Shown: positions 16,532 to 25,882, counted from the stretch's first letter. The stretch: DNA of 64,000 nt from Campylobacter concisus (GCF_003049735.1 NZ_PIRM01000001.1:434001-498000); one strand, 5' to 3'. Notes: generated from the letters alone by a model not told the origin. Numbers and translations are program-made.

Positions 16532-18301
16532 ATGAATATTGCATCGTTAAAACATAACTTTATAAATTTAAAAGATTTAAAAAATCCTACAGATATGCTC
16601 CATGCCTTTAAGGATAAACAAGGTTTGGAGATAAATAACGAACAAATTTCAAGTCTAAAAGAAAGTATAAAAACAGGCAAAGTTATAAATGTCACTGATG
16701 CTGAGATAAAAGAGCAAAATAGACATAAAATCCTACAAAAAGTAGAAGAAATTTTAAATAACTACCCAAAAAATCTCATCTACAGTAACAATAAAATCCA
16801 CTCTGATGAACTTTCTAGAGGCTATCATTTTAGTGAAAATTCCTACTTTAAAAATATAAAAGCTTCAGATAGCAGCAGCATGCTATCTACACTAAAAAGT
16901 GGCTACCTAGAAAATACAAAATTTAAAAATTTAAACGATTACGCCTATTCAAACACTCTAAAAACAAAATATGGAGAAGTAGAAGTATTTTTAGATATTT
17001 ACGGCGATAACGATAAACTTGGCACTACAAAATTGGAAAACAATAGCTATCTTTTTAGCTTTGATGGCAACAATGACGGCGTGCTAGATCAAAAAGATAT
17101 ACTCTTTGATAAGCTAAAAGTAAGAGGTTATGACAAAGACGGAAATGAAAAAATAGCAAGTTTAAGCGATGTAATGCCAAGGGTTGATCTTAGGCAGTTT
17201 ATCAGCACAAATGTCATAAATCACAACCAAATAAAAAGAGAAGAGCTAAATCGTAAAGCAACGATCACAAATAATCCCGATCTTTACGTAGATACAAAAA
17301 ATATTGATTATAGGCACTCTTACTACGCCTCAGATCCAAATACTTTGTTCGCTGCAGAAAACAGATATGAAAAGATAGAGAAAAATGATATAAATAATTT
17401 CTTTAAAAAATATGCCCAAAATGACGGCTGGGTCGATCTAAGACACAATAACATCTTTGGCAAAGATAGCTCTTTTAAAAATTTTGCCTATCTTAAAGTG
17501 GGTTTTGATGATACTGCAAGATTAAGTGAATTTAATCCGATCATTGAGTCAAGCAAAGATTACAAAAAAGATGAAAATTTCTCATATACAAAATTTCAAA
17601 AAGATAGTTTTATGAAATTTTACAAAGATTATAACGCTGAGTTTGACGCATATAATAAAATGATAGAAAATCTTGGCAATAATTTAAAGAAATTTGAAGA
17701 AAATGCAGACGCTTATATATCAAAGCTTGAGAAGACAAAATCAGCCAAAATGATCGCGATGGAAAATGAATTTAAGCAAGCAACTGGACTTGAGTTTAGT
17801 GTCTCAAATTTAAAAAAAGTAAAAAAGGCTTTTATAACAAATGAAGCCACAGCTGCCGCATCTTTGCAAGATAGCGATAGCGTCATAGCTATGAAGCTAA
17901 ACAAAGATGGCACCATAAGGCTAAAATTTGATAGTGGTAGAGAGATAGACGTAAAAGAGCTTTATAACGATACTGGCAAGCTAAATACATCAAGCGAGCT
18001 AAAAACTAGCATAAATTTAGAGGCAAAAGAGATGAATAATGTGCAGCTAAATAGCTTGGATTTTAAAGATATTGGCTTCATGCAAGGTGATAAAATCGTA
18101 AGCCTAAAAGATGCTGGAGCGATCGCTATTGCCAATCTATCTAATAAATTTGAGAGTAAATTTTTAATCAGTCTAAATAATGGCAAAAGCATATCTACAA
18201 GAGAAATTTATAATATCAGCTATCTTGAGAATGATTTAAAGAGTAAAGAAAAGATAGATGAGAGAGATAAATTTTATAAAAAGGTTGATATTAAGGCATA
18301 A
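16532..18301 (+). CDS. Uncharacterised 589-aa protein with EF-hand-like Ca2+ motif; possible flagellar-coregulated effector
   Basis: I do not recognise a named family. The protein is hydrophilic, rich in Lys, Asn and Ser, and has no signal peptide or membrane segment. Residues 178-189 (DGNNDGVLDQKD) form a full 12-residue Ca2+ loop. They are followed by LFDKLKVRGYDKDGNEKIAS, an arrangement seen in RTX/haemolysin-type calcium modules ('F..DGDG..D..D.lF..L.v..D.dGdG'). A helical region follows (about 365-410), then a Lys-rich C-terminus. The sigma28-like promoter and lack of a Sec signal would suit a protein exported through the flagellar apparatus. That is inference, and secretion and function are unknown. 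Confidence 0.7.
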   Translation: MNIASLKHNFINLKDLKNPTDMLHAFKDKQGLEINNEQISSLKESIKTGKVINVTDAEIKEQNRHKILQKVEEILNNYPKNLIYSNNKIHSDELSRGYHFSENSYFKNIKASDSSSMLSTLKSGYLENTKFKNLNDYAYSNTLKTKYGEVEVFLDIYGDNDKLGTTKLENNSYLFSFDGNNDGVLDQKDILFDKLKVRGYDKDGNEKIASLSDVMPRVDLRQFISTNVINHNQIKREELNRKATITNNPDLYVDTKNIDYRHSYYASDPNTLFAAENRYEKIEKNDINNFFKKYAQNDGWVDLRHNNIFGKDSSFKNFAYLKVGFDDTARLSEFNPIIESSKDYKKDENFSYTKFQKDSFMKFYKDYNAEFDAYNKMIENLGNNLKKFEENADAYISKLEKTKSAKMIAMENEFKQATGLEFSVSNLKKVKKAFITNEATAAASLQDSDSVIAMKLNKDGTIRLKFDSGREIDVKELYNDTGKLNTSSELKTSINLEAKEMNNVQLNSLDFKDIGFMQGDKIVSLKDAGAIAIANLSNKFESKFLISLNNGKSISTREIYNISYLENDLKSKEKIDERDKFYKKVDIKA

Positions 18302-18399
18302 ATTTTGAGAGCAAATTTTAAAAAAGGTTTATTGTAATTTAATCTTATGGGTCCTATAATCAATTTTCCGTAAAAATTTAGATTTATAAAGAGAATGCT

Positions 18400-19305
18400 A
18401 TGAACTTCACTCCACTTTTTGCAATTTTTTTCATAATCGCAACTGGTTTTTTTGCTAAAAAAGTCGGCATTGTTGAGCAAAAGCACTCGATCCCTTTTGT
18501 GGATTTTGTCCTTTGTTTTGCAATGCCTGCGCTAATATTTGACAAAATTTATCACGTAAACGTCGATGTTTCGCTTATAAATACAATTTTAATTGGCTTT
18601 GGCTCAACAGCTATCAGTGCTGTCATGGCATTGGTGCTTGGCAAGATCTTTAAATTTACTAAAGTAACAACTGTTAGTATGGTCATGTTAAGCCTTTTTG
18701 GTAATACCCTATTTGTCGGTATGCCTGTCATTCAAGGCTTCTTTGGCGATGCGATGGTAAATGAAGTCATCTTTTACGATCAAATAGCCACTGGTATCCC
18801 ACTTTCGATCCTTGGGCCACTTATCCTCTCTTTTGCTGCACCAGAGAAGGTTTCACTATTTCAAAATACGATGAAAATTTTAAAATTTCCACCATTTATC
18901 GCGCTTATTATGGCTCTTATCTTAAAAGAAGTCCCTTTGCCTGAGTTTATCTTTGCTCCACTTAGGATGTTTGAAGGTAGCGTTACTCCGGTGGCACTTT
19001 TTGCGATTGGTGTTGGTCTTAACTTTAGCAGTATCACAAGCACATACAAAGGTGTTAGCGTCGTGCTTTTATGTAAGATGATCTTGCCAGCTATCGTATT
19101 TTTCATCATATTAAAATTTTCAGGTATCCAGATGAACAAAACTTGGGTCGTTGGTCTCTTTCAATGTGCAATGCCAACATCAGCCCTTGCAAGTGCGATG
19201 GTCATAAAAGCTGGGCTTGATAGCTCGCTAGCCATCTCATCAGTGGCCATAGGCGTGCTTTTTTCATTTATCACGCTTCCAGTTATATATTTTGTATTTG
19301 CGTAA
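18400..19305 (+). CDS. AEC-family transporter (auxin efflux carrier-like)
   Basis: A 301-aa inner-membrane permease with ten hydrophobic segments in two halves of five. It starts LFAIFFIIATGFFAKKVGIV and has the conserved NTLFVGMPVIQGFFG in the first half and GLFQCAMPTSALASAMVIKAG in the second. Bacterial AEC members export or exchange small carboxylates such as malate, or act in amino-acid transport, and the substrate here cannot be read. A TATAAT (CTATAATC) lies about 45 nt upstream. The gene stands alone. Confidence 0.88.
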   Translation: MNFTPLFAIFFIIATGFFAKKVGIVEQKHSIPFVDFVLCFAMPALIFDKIYHVNVDVSLINTILIGFGSTAISAVMALVLGKIFKFTKVTTVSMVMLSLFGNTLFVGMPVIQGFFGDAMVNEVIFYDQIATGIPLSILGPLILSFAAPEKVSLFQNTMKILKFPPFIALIMALILKEVPLPEFIFAPLRMFEGSVTPVALFAIGVGLNFSSITSTYKGVSVVLLCKMILPAIVFFIILKFSGIQMNKTWVVGLFQCAMPTSALASAMVIKAGLDSSLAISSVAIGVLFSFITLPVIYFVFA

Positions 19306-19367
19306 ATTCACACTCACTTAACACTAAAGAGATAGTATTTCATCATATTTCATTTAAAGGAGACGTT

Positions 19368-19622
19368 ATGAAGAAATTACTACTAGTTGCACTTGGTGCT
19401 ATGTTTATGCTTGGTGGTCTTGCAAATGCTACTGAAATGATGAAAAAAGATGACATGGGCAAAGACGAGATGATGAAGAAAGAGCAGATGATGAAAGATG
19501 ACATGGGCAAAAAACCCATGATAAAAAAAGATGAAATGAAAAAAGATGACATGGGCATGAAAGACGAAATGAAAAAAGACGACATGGGTATGAAAAAAGA
19601 CGAAATGAAAAAAGGCATGTAA
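19368..19622 (+). CDS. Periplasmic pentapeptide MXKDX-repeat protein
   Basis: An 84-aa precursor with a signal peptide (about 1-21, ending GLANA). The mature part is made almost wholly of Met, Lys and Asp in imperfect MKKDD/MGKDE-type repeats (MMKDDMGKK, MKKDDMGMK). It matches the MXKDX repeat family, whose function is not established. Roughly a third of mature residues are Met and a third Lys, so soft-metal (Cu/Ag) binding or oxidant scavenging by Met is conceivable. It ends 9 nt before a two-component operon and probably shares its transcript. AAAGGAG precedes the start. Confidence 0.8.
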   Translation: MKKLLLVALGAMFMLGGLANATEMMKKDDMGKDEMMKKEQMMKDDMGKKPMIKKDEMKKDDMGMKDEMKKDDMGMKKDEMKKGM

Positions 19623-19631
19623 AGGTGCTTA

Positions 19632-20294
19632 ATGGTTAGAATTTTGCTCGTTGAAGATGATGAAATTTTACTTGATCTCATCAGTGAGTATCTAAGCGAA
19701 AATGGCTATGATGTCACCACTTCAGATAACGCCAAAGAGGCGCTTGATCTTGCATATGAGCAAAATTTCGACCTGCTTATACTTGACGTCAAACTCCCAC
19801 AAGGGGACGGCTTTTCACTTCTTTCTTCCTTAAGAGAGCTAGGTGTTAGTGCACCTAGCATCTTTACCACGTCACTAAACACCATCGACGATCTTGAAAA
19901 AGGCTACAAAAGTGGCTGCGACGACTATCTAAAAAAGCCATTTGAGCTAAAAGAGCTACTCATACGTATACAAGCGCTTCTAAAGAGAAATTTCTCACAT
20001 CACAGTGGCGATGCGATCAAAATTTCAAGCGAATTTAGCTTTCATCCACAGAGTAAGACACTAAGCAAAGATGGCAAAAATGTAAATATCTCTAGTAAAG
20101 AGAGTGACCTACTCGCGCTATTTTTGCAAAACAAAGGCAAAATTTTAACCAAAGATGAAATTTTTAATAAAATTTGGAAATTTGACGAGGAGCCAAGCGA
20201 GCTTAGCCTTCGTGTCTATATCAAAAATTTACGCCAAATTTTAGGCAAAGATGCCATATTAAACAGGCGTGGGGACGGCTATGTATATGTCTGA
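19632..20294 (+). CDS. OmpR-family response regulator
   Basis: A 220-aa regulator. The receiver domain has acidic EDD near the N-terminus, phosphoacceptor Asp in LLILDVKLPQGDG (about residue 54), Thr in IFTTSLN and Lys in YLKKPFE. The C-terminal winged helix contains SKESDLLALFLQNKGKILTK and ELSLRVYIKNLRQILG. The next gene is its cognate kinase. The upstream MXKDX-repeat gene may be a target or co-transcribed partner. The signal is unknown. Confidence 0.92.
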   Translation: MVRILLVEDDEILLDLISEYLSENGYDVTTSDNAKEALDLAYEQNFDLLILDVKLPQGDGFSLLSSLRELGVSAPSIFTTSLNTIDDLEKGYKSGCDDYLKKPFELKELLIRIQALLKRNFSHHSGDAIKISSEFSFHPQSKTLSKDGKNVNISSKESDLLALFLQNKGKILTKDEIFNKIWKFDEEPSELSLRVYIKNLRQILGKDAILNRRGDGYVYV

Positions 20295-21456
20295 AAAGAC
20301 ACAAATTTTATTTAAAATTTTATCCCTTTATCTTGTTAGCACTGTGCTATTTTTAGGATATTTTTTCATACATGACTATAAAAACAAAAAAGAAACGCTC
20401 ATTTTAAACGAGGTGAAGTCTTTAAAAGAGATAAAAATGGGCATTTACATGAAAGCTAGAATGAATGGACTTGACTCAATTTCAAGTCTAACAAAAGAAA
20501 AAGGCGTGCATGCTTGCATCGTGCTAAAAAATGGTGAGAAAATTTATAAAGACTTTGACTGTCAAAAGATAGACAAAAGCAAAAATGTAAATTTGATCGG
20601 CGGCAAGGTCGCGATATTTGAAAAGATCCAGTACATGGACGACAACACCACAGATGAGCTCTCACACGCAGATATTTTTATAGTTGGTAAAGATATCAAG
20701 GCTGAAATTTTATCTTTACAAATTTCAACCACGCTAAAGGCGCTCTTTTTCTTTTTTGCTCTGCTCTTTGTCGCCTTTTACCTAGCAAAACTAAGCCTAA
20801 GACCGCTTTATGAAAAGATAGATACGCTAAACCGCTTTATAAAAGACTCAACACACGAGATAAACACGCCTCTAAGCGTCATCTCCATGAGCATAGAAAC
20901 GGCCGATCTTGAAAACCTAAATGAGCGAAATTTAAAGCGTTTTAATAATATCAGCCTTGCCGCAAAGAGCCTAAATAACATTTATGACGCGCTCGTTCAT
21001 CTAAGCTTTAACCTAGACAAGCCTGGCAAAAAAGAGCTCATAGACCTAAATTTACTAACTACGCAAAGACTAAACTATTTCTCGCCATTTTTTGCCAAAC
21101 GTGGCCTTAAGATAGACGTCAGCCTAAAGCCAAGCTTTATAAATGCAGATCTTGGGGATGTGAGCAAAATTTTAGACAACCTTCTTAGCAACGCCTCCAA
21201 ATATGCAGCGCCAAATTCAAAAGTACGCATCACTTTAGAGCCAAATTTCTTTAGCATAAGCAATCTTGGGCACGGTATCAGCAAAGAGGATCAGATAAAA
21301 ATTTTTGATCGCTACACGAGATTTAACGACGATCAAGGCGGCTTTGGCATAGGGCTAAATTTAGTTAAAGAGTGTTGCAAGAAAAATGATATCGTCGTAA
21401 AATGCCAAAGCAAACCTGATGGCGAGACTACGTTTTCTCTCTCTTGGCAGAGTTAA
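20281..21456 (+). CDS. Sensor histidine kinase
   Basis: About 391 aa with two membrane segments (residues 8-27 and about 145-170) enclosing a periplasmic sensor of about 115 residues. It has a HisKA H-box (DSTHEINTPLSVISMS) and HATPase_c blocks (N-box DNLLSNASKYA, G2 GGFGIGLNLVKECC). The frame is open to GTG at 20269, but GGGGA at 20271 spaces best to the ATG at 20281. The next ATG at 20287 is possible. It overlaps the regulator gene by 14 nt. The periplasmic domain is Lys/Asp-rich with two Cys (HACIVL, FDCQK), so redox or metal sensing is possible but unproven. Confidence 0.9.
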   Translation: MYMSEKTQILFKILSLYLVSTVLFLGYFFIHDYKNKKETLILNEVKSLKEIKMGIYMKARMNGLDSISSLTKEKGVHACIVLKNGEKIYKDFDCQKIDKSKNVNLIGGKVAIFEKIQYMDDNTTDELSHADIFIVGKDIKAEILSLQISTTLKALFFFFALLFVAFYLAKLSLRPLYEKIDTLNRFIKDSTHEINTPLSVISMSIETADLENLNERNLKRFNNISLAAKSLNNIYDALVHLSFNLDKPGKKELIDLNLLTTQRLNYFSPFFAKRGLKIDVSLKPSFINADLGDVSKILDNLLSNASKYAAPNSKVRITLEPNFFSISNLGHGISKEDQIKIFDRYTRFNDDQGGFGIGLNLVKECCKKNDIVVKCQSKPDGETTFSLSWQS

Positions 21457-21583
21457 ATTTTAAAATAATCCTACTCTAAACAATAAAATTTATTAAAAAA
21501 GAGAATTTATGTCCAAAATTTATTTTTGATAAATTTTATTAATATTATAATCCTTTTACAAAATCTTAATCAAGGAGAAAAGT

Positions 21584-23059
21584 ATGAAACTACTAGAAAA
21601 ATATGGGCTTTTCATAAATGGTGAGTGGCGTGATGCAAAAGACGGCGCTACACTTGATGCAAAAAATCCAGCAAACGGCGAGCACCTTGCAAAGATCGCT
21701 GATGCTACCGAAGAAGATGTAAATGACGCAGTTCGTGCTGCACGTGAGGCTTTTAAGAAATTTAAACATACCACAGTTAGCGAGCGTGCAAAGCTACTAA
21801 ACAAGATCGCTGATATCATCGATGAGCACAAAGAGCACTTGGCAAAAGTCGAGAGCATGGATAATGGCAAGCCGATCCGCGAGACGCTAAATGTCGATAT
21901 CCCTTTTGCGGCAGAGCATTTTAGGTACTTTGCTGGCGTTATCATGGGCGAAGAAGGCAGCGCAAACGTCCTTGACGAGAAACAACTCTCTATCGTTTTG
22001 CGTGAGCCAATAGGTGTTGTGGGTCAGATCGTACCTTGGAATTTTCCATTTTTAATGGCAGCTTGGAAGCTAGCTCCGGTTATCGCAGCGGGCGATGCGA
22101 GCGTGTTTAAGCCTTCAAGCGAGACAAGTCTAAGCGTGCTTGAGCTATTTAGACTGATAGATAAAATTTTGCCAAAAGGTTTAATAAACATCATAACCGG
22201 CAGAGGTAGCAAGAGTGGCGAGTGGATCAAAAACCACCCAGGCCTTGACAAACTAGCATTTACTGGCTCAACCGAGATCGGCCGCGACATCGCCATAGCA
22301 GCAGCCAGACGCATCATACCAGCCACACTTGAGCTTGGCGGTAAGAGCGCAAATATCTTCTTTAGCGACGCAAATTTAGACAAGGCACTTGATGGTCTTC
22401 AGCTTGGAATTTTATTTAACCAAGGTCAAGTTTGCTGCGCAGGATCTAGAATTTTCGTAGAAGAGAGCTTTTATGACAAATTTATAGAGGCTGCGGTTAA
22501 GAAATTTAGCACTATAAAAGTTGGCGATCCGCTAGATCCTAGCACTCAAATGGGCTCTCAGATCAATAAAAAACAAGCTGAGCAAATTCTAAACTACGTC
22601 GATATCGGCAAAAAAGAAGGTGCAAAAGTAGCAGTCGGCGGCAAAGCCTACACTAAAAATGGTTGCGACAAGGGCGCATTTGTCGAGCCAACACTGCTAG
22701 TTGATGTGACAAATGATATGAGAGTGGCACAGGAAGAAATTTTTGGTCCAGTTGGCGTTGTCATTAAATTTAAAGATGAAGCCGAACTTATCAAAATGGT
22801 AAATGATAGCGAATACGGCCTAGGTGGCGGAATTTTCACGCAAGACATCACAAAAGCACTTCGCGTGGCAAGGTCTATGGAGACTGGCAGAGTCTGGATC
22901 AACACCTATAACCAAATCCCAGCAGGTAGCCCATTTGGCGGTTATAAAAACTCAGGTATCGGCCGCGAAACTCACAAGATCATCCTTGAGCACTACACTC
23001 AGATGAAAAACATTATGATTGACCTAACCGGTAAGGTTAGCGGCTTTTACGCACAATGA
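21584..23059 (+). CDS. NAD(P)+-dependent aldehyde dehydrogenase
   Basis: A 491-aa full-length ALDH superfamily enzyme. It has the Rossmann/NAD segment IVPWNFPFLMAAWKLAPVIA, FTGSTEIGRDIA, the catalytic Glu in TLELGGKSANIFF, the nucleophilic Cys in NQGQVCCAGSR and EEIFGPVGVVIKF. It oxidises an aldehyde to the acid, and the substrate cannot be told from sequence. The ending GIGRETHKIILEHYTQMKN is of the AldA/betaine-aldehyde type. AAGGAGAAAAGT precedes the ATG. It is monocistronic and followed by a small terminator. Confidence 0.93.
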   Translation: MKLLEKYGLFINGEWRDAKDGATLDAKNPANGEHLAKIADATEEDVNDAVRAAREAFKKFKHTTVSERAKLLNKIADIIDEHKEHLAKVESMDNGKPIRETLNVDIPFAAEHFRYFAGVIMGEEGSANVLDEKQLSIVLREPIGVVGQIVPWNFPFLMAAWKLAPVIAAGDASVFKPSSETSLSVLELFRLIDKILPKGLINIITGRGSKSGEWIKNHPGLDKLAFTGSTEIGRDIAIAAARRIIPATLELGGKSANIFFSDANLDKALDGLQLGILFNQGQVCCAGSRIFVEESFYDKFIEAAVKKFSTIKVGDPLDPSTQMGSQINKKQAEQILNYVDIGKKEGAKVAVGGKAYTKNGCDKGAFVEPTLLVDVTNDMRVAQEEIFGPVGVVIKFKDEAELIKMVNDSEYGLGGGIFTQDITKALRVARSMETGRVWINTYNQIPAGSPFGGYKNSGIGRETHKIILEHYTQMKNIMIDLTGKVSGFYAQ

Positions 23060-23064
23060 TTTTA

Positions 23065-23092
23065 GGGAGCTTAGACTCCCTTCTACTTTAAA
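23065..23092 (+). terminator. Terminator after aldehyde dehydrogenase
   Basis: GGGAG-CTTAGA-CTCCC stem followed by a T-rich TTCTACTTT run, 6 nt after the stop codon. Confidence 0.6.
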
Positions 23093-23237
23093 TTCTTTAA
23101 ATTTTAAATATCTTTTACTAGGTTTTAACTTTATATATCGCTAGCATTACGCCAATATAGTACAGCTATACAAAAGTGTTTTCTTAACACTACATTTTTA
23201 AGCTTAATAGACTAAAATTTGGCACAAAGGAGAAAAA

Positions 23238-23939
23238 TTGAGCGAGCAAATTTATATCATAGGCGATGTTCACGGCTGTTTTAACACACTTTTAGAGCTT
23301 ATCAAGCAGTTTCCAGACAAAGAAAAATCACAAATTTGCTTTGTCGGAGATGTGATAGATCGGGGGCTTTTTAGTTGCGATGTAGTCGAGCTTATCATAC
23401 AAAATAACTATAAAATGGTAATGGGAAATCATGAGCGCAGGCTGCTAAGTAATAAACTTGAATTTCTAAACAACAAAGTGCCATTTGACAGGAGCTGGTT
23501 CTTTGGAAACGGCGGAGAAGAGACATATAGATCATACCTTGGACAAAGTGTGAAGTTTAAGCAAAGGCATGTGGATTTTTTAGAAACAAGGCCAGTTTAT
23601 CTGGAGTTTAAAGAGTGTAAAAACCAAAATGGCGAGCATTTGGTCGTTTCGCACTCGGCTGTTGGCAAATTTTGGACTTTAAGAGATGATGATAGCTCAA
23701 GAGATGAGTTTAGAAGGCATGTACTATCAGGCAGAGGCGATATGATACAAATTGAAGGCATATTTAATGTCTACGGACATACGCCAGTGCGCGAGGCTAA
23801 GCTCTATACAAATAGCGCAAATATCGATACGGGATGTGTTTTTAATGAAGAAGGATATGACAAGCTAAGTGCCTTAGAATTTCCATCGATGAAAATTTAT
23901 ACGCAAAAAAATGTTGAAAATTTTAATAAACAAGGATAA
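23238..23939 (+). CDS. Calcineurin-like metallophosphoesterase (PrpA/ApaH-type phosphatase)
   Basis: A 233-aa phosphatase with all metal motifs: YIIGDVHGCFNTLLEL (D-x-H), FVGDVIDRG (GDxxDRG), MGNHERRLL (GNHE), VVSHSAVG and YGHTPVREA (GHTP). The order fits the bacterial serine/threonine protein phosphatase or diadenosine tetraphosphatase-like group. The start is TTG with AAAGGAG 7-12 nt upstream. It ends 2 nt before the next gene, so they form an operon. Confidence 0.9.
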   Translation: MSEQIYIIGDVHGCFNTLLELIKQFPDKEKSQICFVGDVIDRGLFSCDVVELIIQNNYKMVMGNHERRLLSNKLEFLNNKVPFDRSWFFGNGGEETYRSYLGQSVKFKQRHVDFLETRPVYLEFKECKNQNGEHLVVSHSAVGKFWTLRDDDSSRDEFRRHVLSGRGDMIQIEGIFNVYGHTPVREAKLYTNSANIDTGCVFNEEGYDKLSALEFPSMKIYTQKNVENFNKQG

Positions 23940-23941
23940 AA

Positions 23942-24967
23942 ATGTGGTTTCCTAAAAAGAGCTCTAGCTTTGCAAGCAGAGTTGATAAATTTTGGAGCGA
24001 GTTTGGTAAAAATTTAGACGCCATCAAACAAAATTTAGAAGATAAAAATTTTGAAGCTGCAAGCAAAATGACCGAGGAAGCGCTAAATTTATGTTTAGTC
24101 GATCCAACTTTTATGATAGGCCTTATTGATGGAAAGATCGATCTAGTACTCACTCCAGAAGGACTTAAACATAGGCTTTTGTGGCTTAAATTTATAAAAT
24201 CGCGCATGCCAAAAGAGTATGAGGCAAAGCTTACTTGCACACTTGGCAAACCACGTGCACCACGAAACGTCGCTACTATACAAATGTATGGCGTAAGCGT
24301 TGATGCAAATGAAATCATGGTCTATGCAAATTTTAACGACAAAAGCGTAGATATGTGCCTATATAACGAGACTCTAAGTAAGCTTAAAAGCGAAGATGAA
24401 AATAAGGCATATACATTATCACTCATACTTTGTGACAACGTAGTTGGTGAGATGATCATGATAAATATGCTTGGAGAGTTTGAAATAATAGATAAGCCAA
24501 GAGAAAAAGGCGTGCCACTGATCGACTTTGCCGATCTTATAGATGAAAAATTTGGTAAAGAAGCCTCAAACGAGCCGCTTAAGAATTTTATAGTCTATGA
24601 GCTAGAACCTCGCTCAAACAAGCTACGTGACGACGTTTTCACAGGATATACATCTCTTAGCGAGCTACTAAACGAATACTACGACGGCGCAAGCGATACC
24701 TATAACGAAGCTTTTGAGCTTGGCATAAATTTTTGCTTTTTAGCCATATCTCACGGTGGCGACATACAGTTTGGCGTTGATAGCAAAAACAAAATTTCAG
24801 ATGCGCTAAAAGAGAGTGAAATTTGCGAGATCATAGGTGAAGCAAATGGCGAGATGCGATCTTACATAGATCTTATCTGCTTTGACAAAGACGAGCTAGA
24901 GAAAAAGACTAAAGAATTTAGCAAAGAACTTGGAGTAAAGATAGAAATTTGCGAGTTTAAACGCTGA
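23942..24967 (+). CDS. Hypothetical protein, co-transcribed with metallophosphoesterase
   Basis: A 341-aa soluble acidic protein that I do not recognise. The N-terminus (FWSEFGKNLDAIKQNLEDKN) and FEAASKMTEEALNL suggest a TPR-like helical pair. A mixed alpha/beta middle follows (TYNEAFELGINFCFLAISHG is strongly conserved-looking). There is no signal peptide or membrane segment. It starts 2 nt after the phosphatase stop. The tight coupling suggests a partner or substrate adaptor of the phosphatase, but nothing in the sequence proves it. Confidence 0.7.
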   Translation: MWFPKKSSSFASRVDKFWSEFGKNLDAIKQNLEDKNFEAASKMTEEALNLCLVDPTFMIGLIDGKIDLVLTPEGLKHRLLWLKFIKSRMPKEYEAKLTCTLGKPRAPRNVATIQMYGVSVDANEIMVYANFNDKSVDMCLYNETLSKLKSEDENKAYTLSLILCDNVVGEMIMINMLGEFEIIDKPREKGVPLIDFADLIDEKFGKEASNEPLKNFIVYELEPRSNKLRDDVFTGYTSLSELLNEYYDGASDTYNEAFELGINFCFLAISHGGDIQFGVDSKNKISDALKESEICEIIGEANGEMRSYIDLICFDKDELEKKTKEFSKELGVKIEICEFKR

Positions 24968-25000
24968 TTTTACATAATATTCTACATAAAATAATACAAA

Positions 25001-25047
25001 TCACACTAGCTGGTAAATTTATAAAAATATATTGCCAGCTGGTGTGA
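25001..25047. terminator. Bidirectional terminator between convergent genes
   Basis: TCACACTAGCTGG (25001-25013) pairs with CCAGCTGGTGTGA (25035-25047), with one G-T-type mismatch. The loop is A/T-rich. It lies between the hypothetical gene ending 24967 and the minus-strand yihY gene ending 25058. Confidence 0.6.
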
Positions 25048-25057
25048 ACTATTAAAT

Positions 25058-25879
25058 TTATCTTTTAAATTTTGAGCTGTTTGAGAGATAAGCACAAAGC
25101 TTTAGCCCATATAAAAAGATGATCCACGAGATGTATATCCAGACAAAGAAGAAAAGCACAGCTGAAAACGAGCCATAAACGCTTAGATAGGTTTTATTAT
25201 AAAGGACATAATAGACAAAGGCCGACTTGCCAATATACCAAACAAGCGAAGCGGCAAATGAGCTAAAAAATGCGCTTTTAAACTTTATCTCGTCATTTAC
25301 TGAGATGAGATATGTGATGCAAAATATCGCCCAGATGATGAGATATGGGAATATGCTTAAAAAATTTATCGAGTTTGTGATTACGTTTGAGTTTAGCATC
25401 TCTTGAATGAGGCTTGAGAGATAAAAACTACCAGCAAGACCAAGTGGCGCGAGCGTGATAAGAGTCCAATACGAGCTAAGTGCCGACCAAAAACCCCTAG
25501 CCTTACTTGCACATGTCACTTTTAAAACTACATATTCGTAGTCACTAAAAAACATAGCCGATGTAAATATCATCGCTACAAAGCCAACTAAGCCTAAATT
25601 TCCGCTATTTTGTAAGAAATTTTGCAAATAGCTCGAGATGATCTCTTGATTACTTGGCAAAAGAGCCGAAAATATAAAGTCCTGAATCTTGGCGTAATAA
25701 TCCTCAAAACTAGGCAGCTTTGTAAAGATAGAAAACGATATAAGAAGTATCGGAATGATCGATAAAATCGTATGAAAACTAAGGCTTGAGGCATAGTGGA
25801 AGAGCTCTTTGTCCTTAAGCGTTGGGAGCAAATTTAAAAACTCCTTTAAATTTTGCTTACTTAAGGACAAACGGCTCAT
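25058..25879 (-). CDS. YihY/BrkB-family inner-membrane protein
   Basis: A 273-aa integral membrane protein with about six hydrophobic helices. It has the family signatures YASSLSFHTILSIIPILLI near the N-terminus and VYGSFSAVLFFFVWIYISWI near the C-terminus. The family was once called ribonuclease BN, but that activity belongs to another protein, and its real function is unknown. The ATG lies 4 nt beyond the stop of the upstream plasminogen-binding protein gene, so the pair is co-transcribed. Confidence 0.85.
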   Translation of the reverse strand: MSRLSLSKQNLKEFLNLLPTLKDKELFHYASSLSFHTILSIIPILLISFSIFTKLPSFEDYYAKIQDFIFSALLPSNQEIISSYLQNFLQNSGNLGLVGFVAMIFTSAMFFSDYEYVVLKVTCASKARGFWSALSSYWTLITLAPLGLAGSFYLSSLIQEMLNSNVITNSINFLSIFPYLIIWAIFCITYLISVNDEIKFKSAFFSSFAASLVWYIGKSAFVYYVLYNKTYLSVYGSFSAVLFFFVWIYISWIIFLYGLKLCAYLSNSSKFKR

Positions 25880-25882
25880 TTA

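Noticed and set aside
19430..19615. Short tandem DNA repeats resembling a CRISPR or satellite
   Set aside because: They encode the MXKDX protein repeats in frame, vary in length and have no spacers; no CRISPR array is present in the window.
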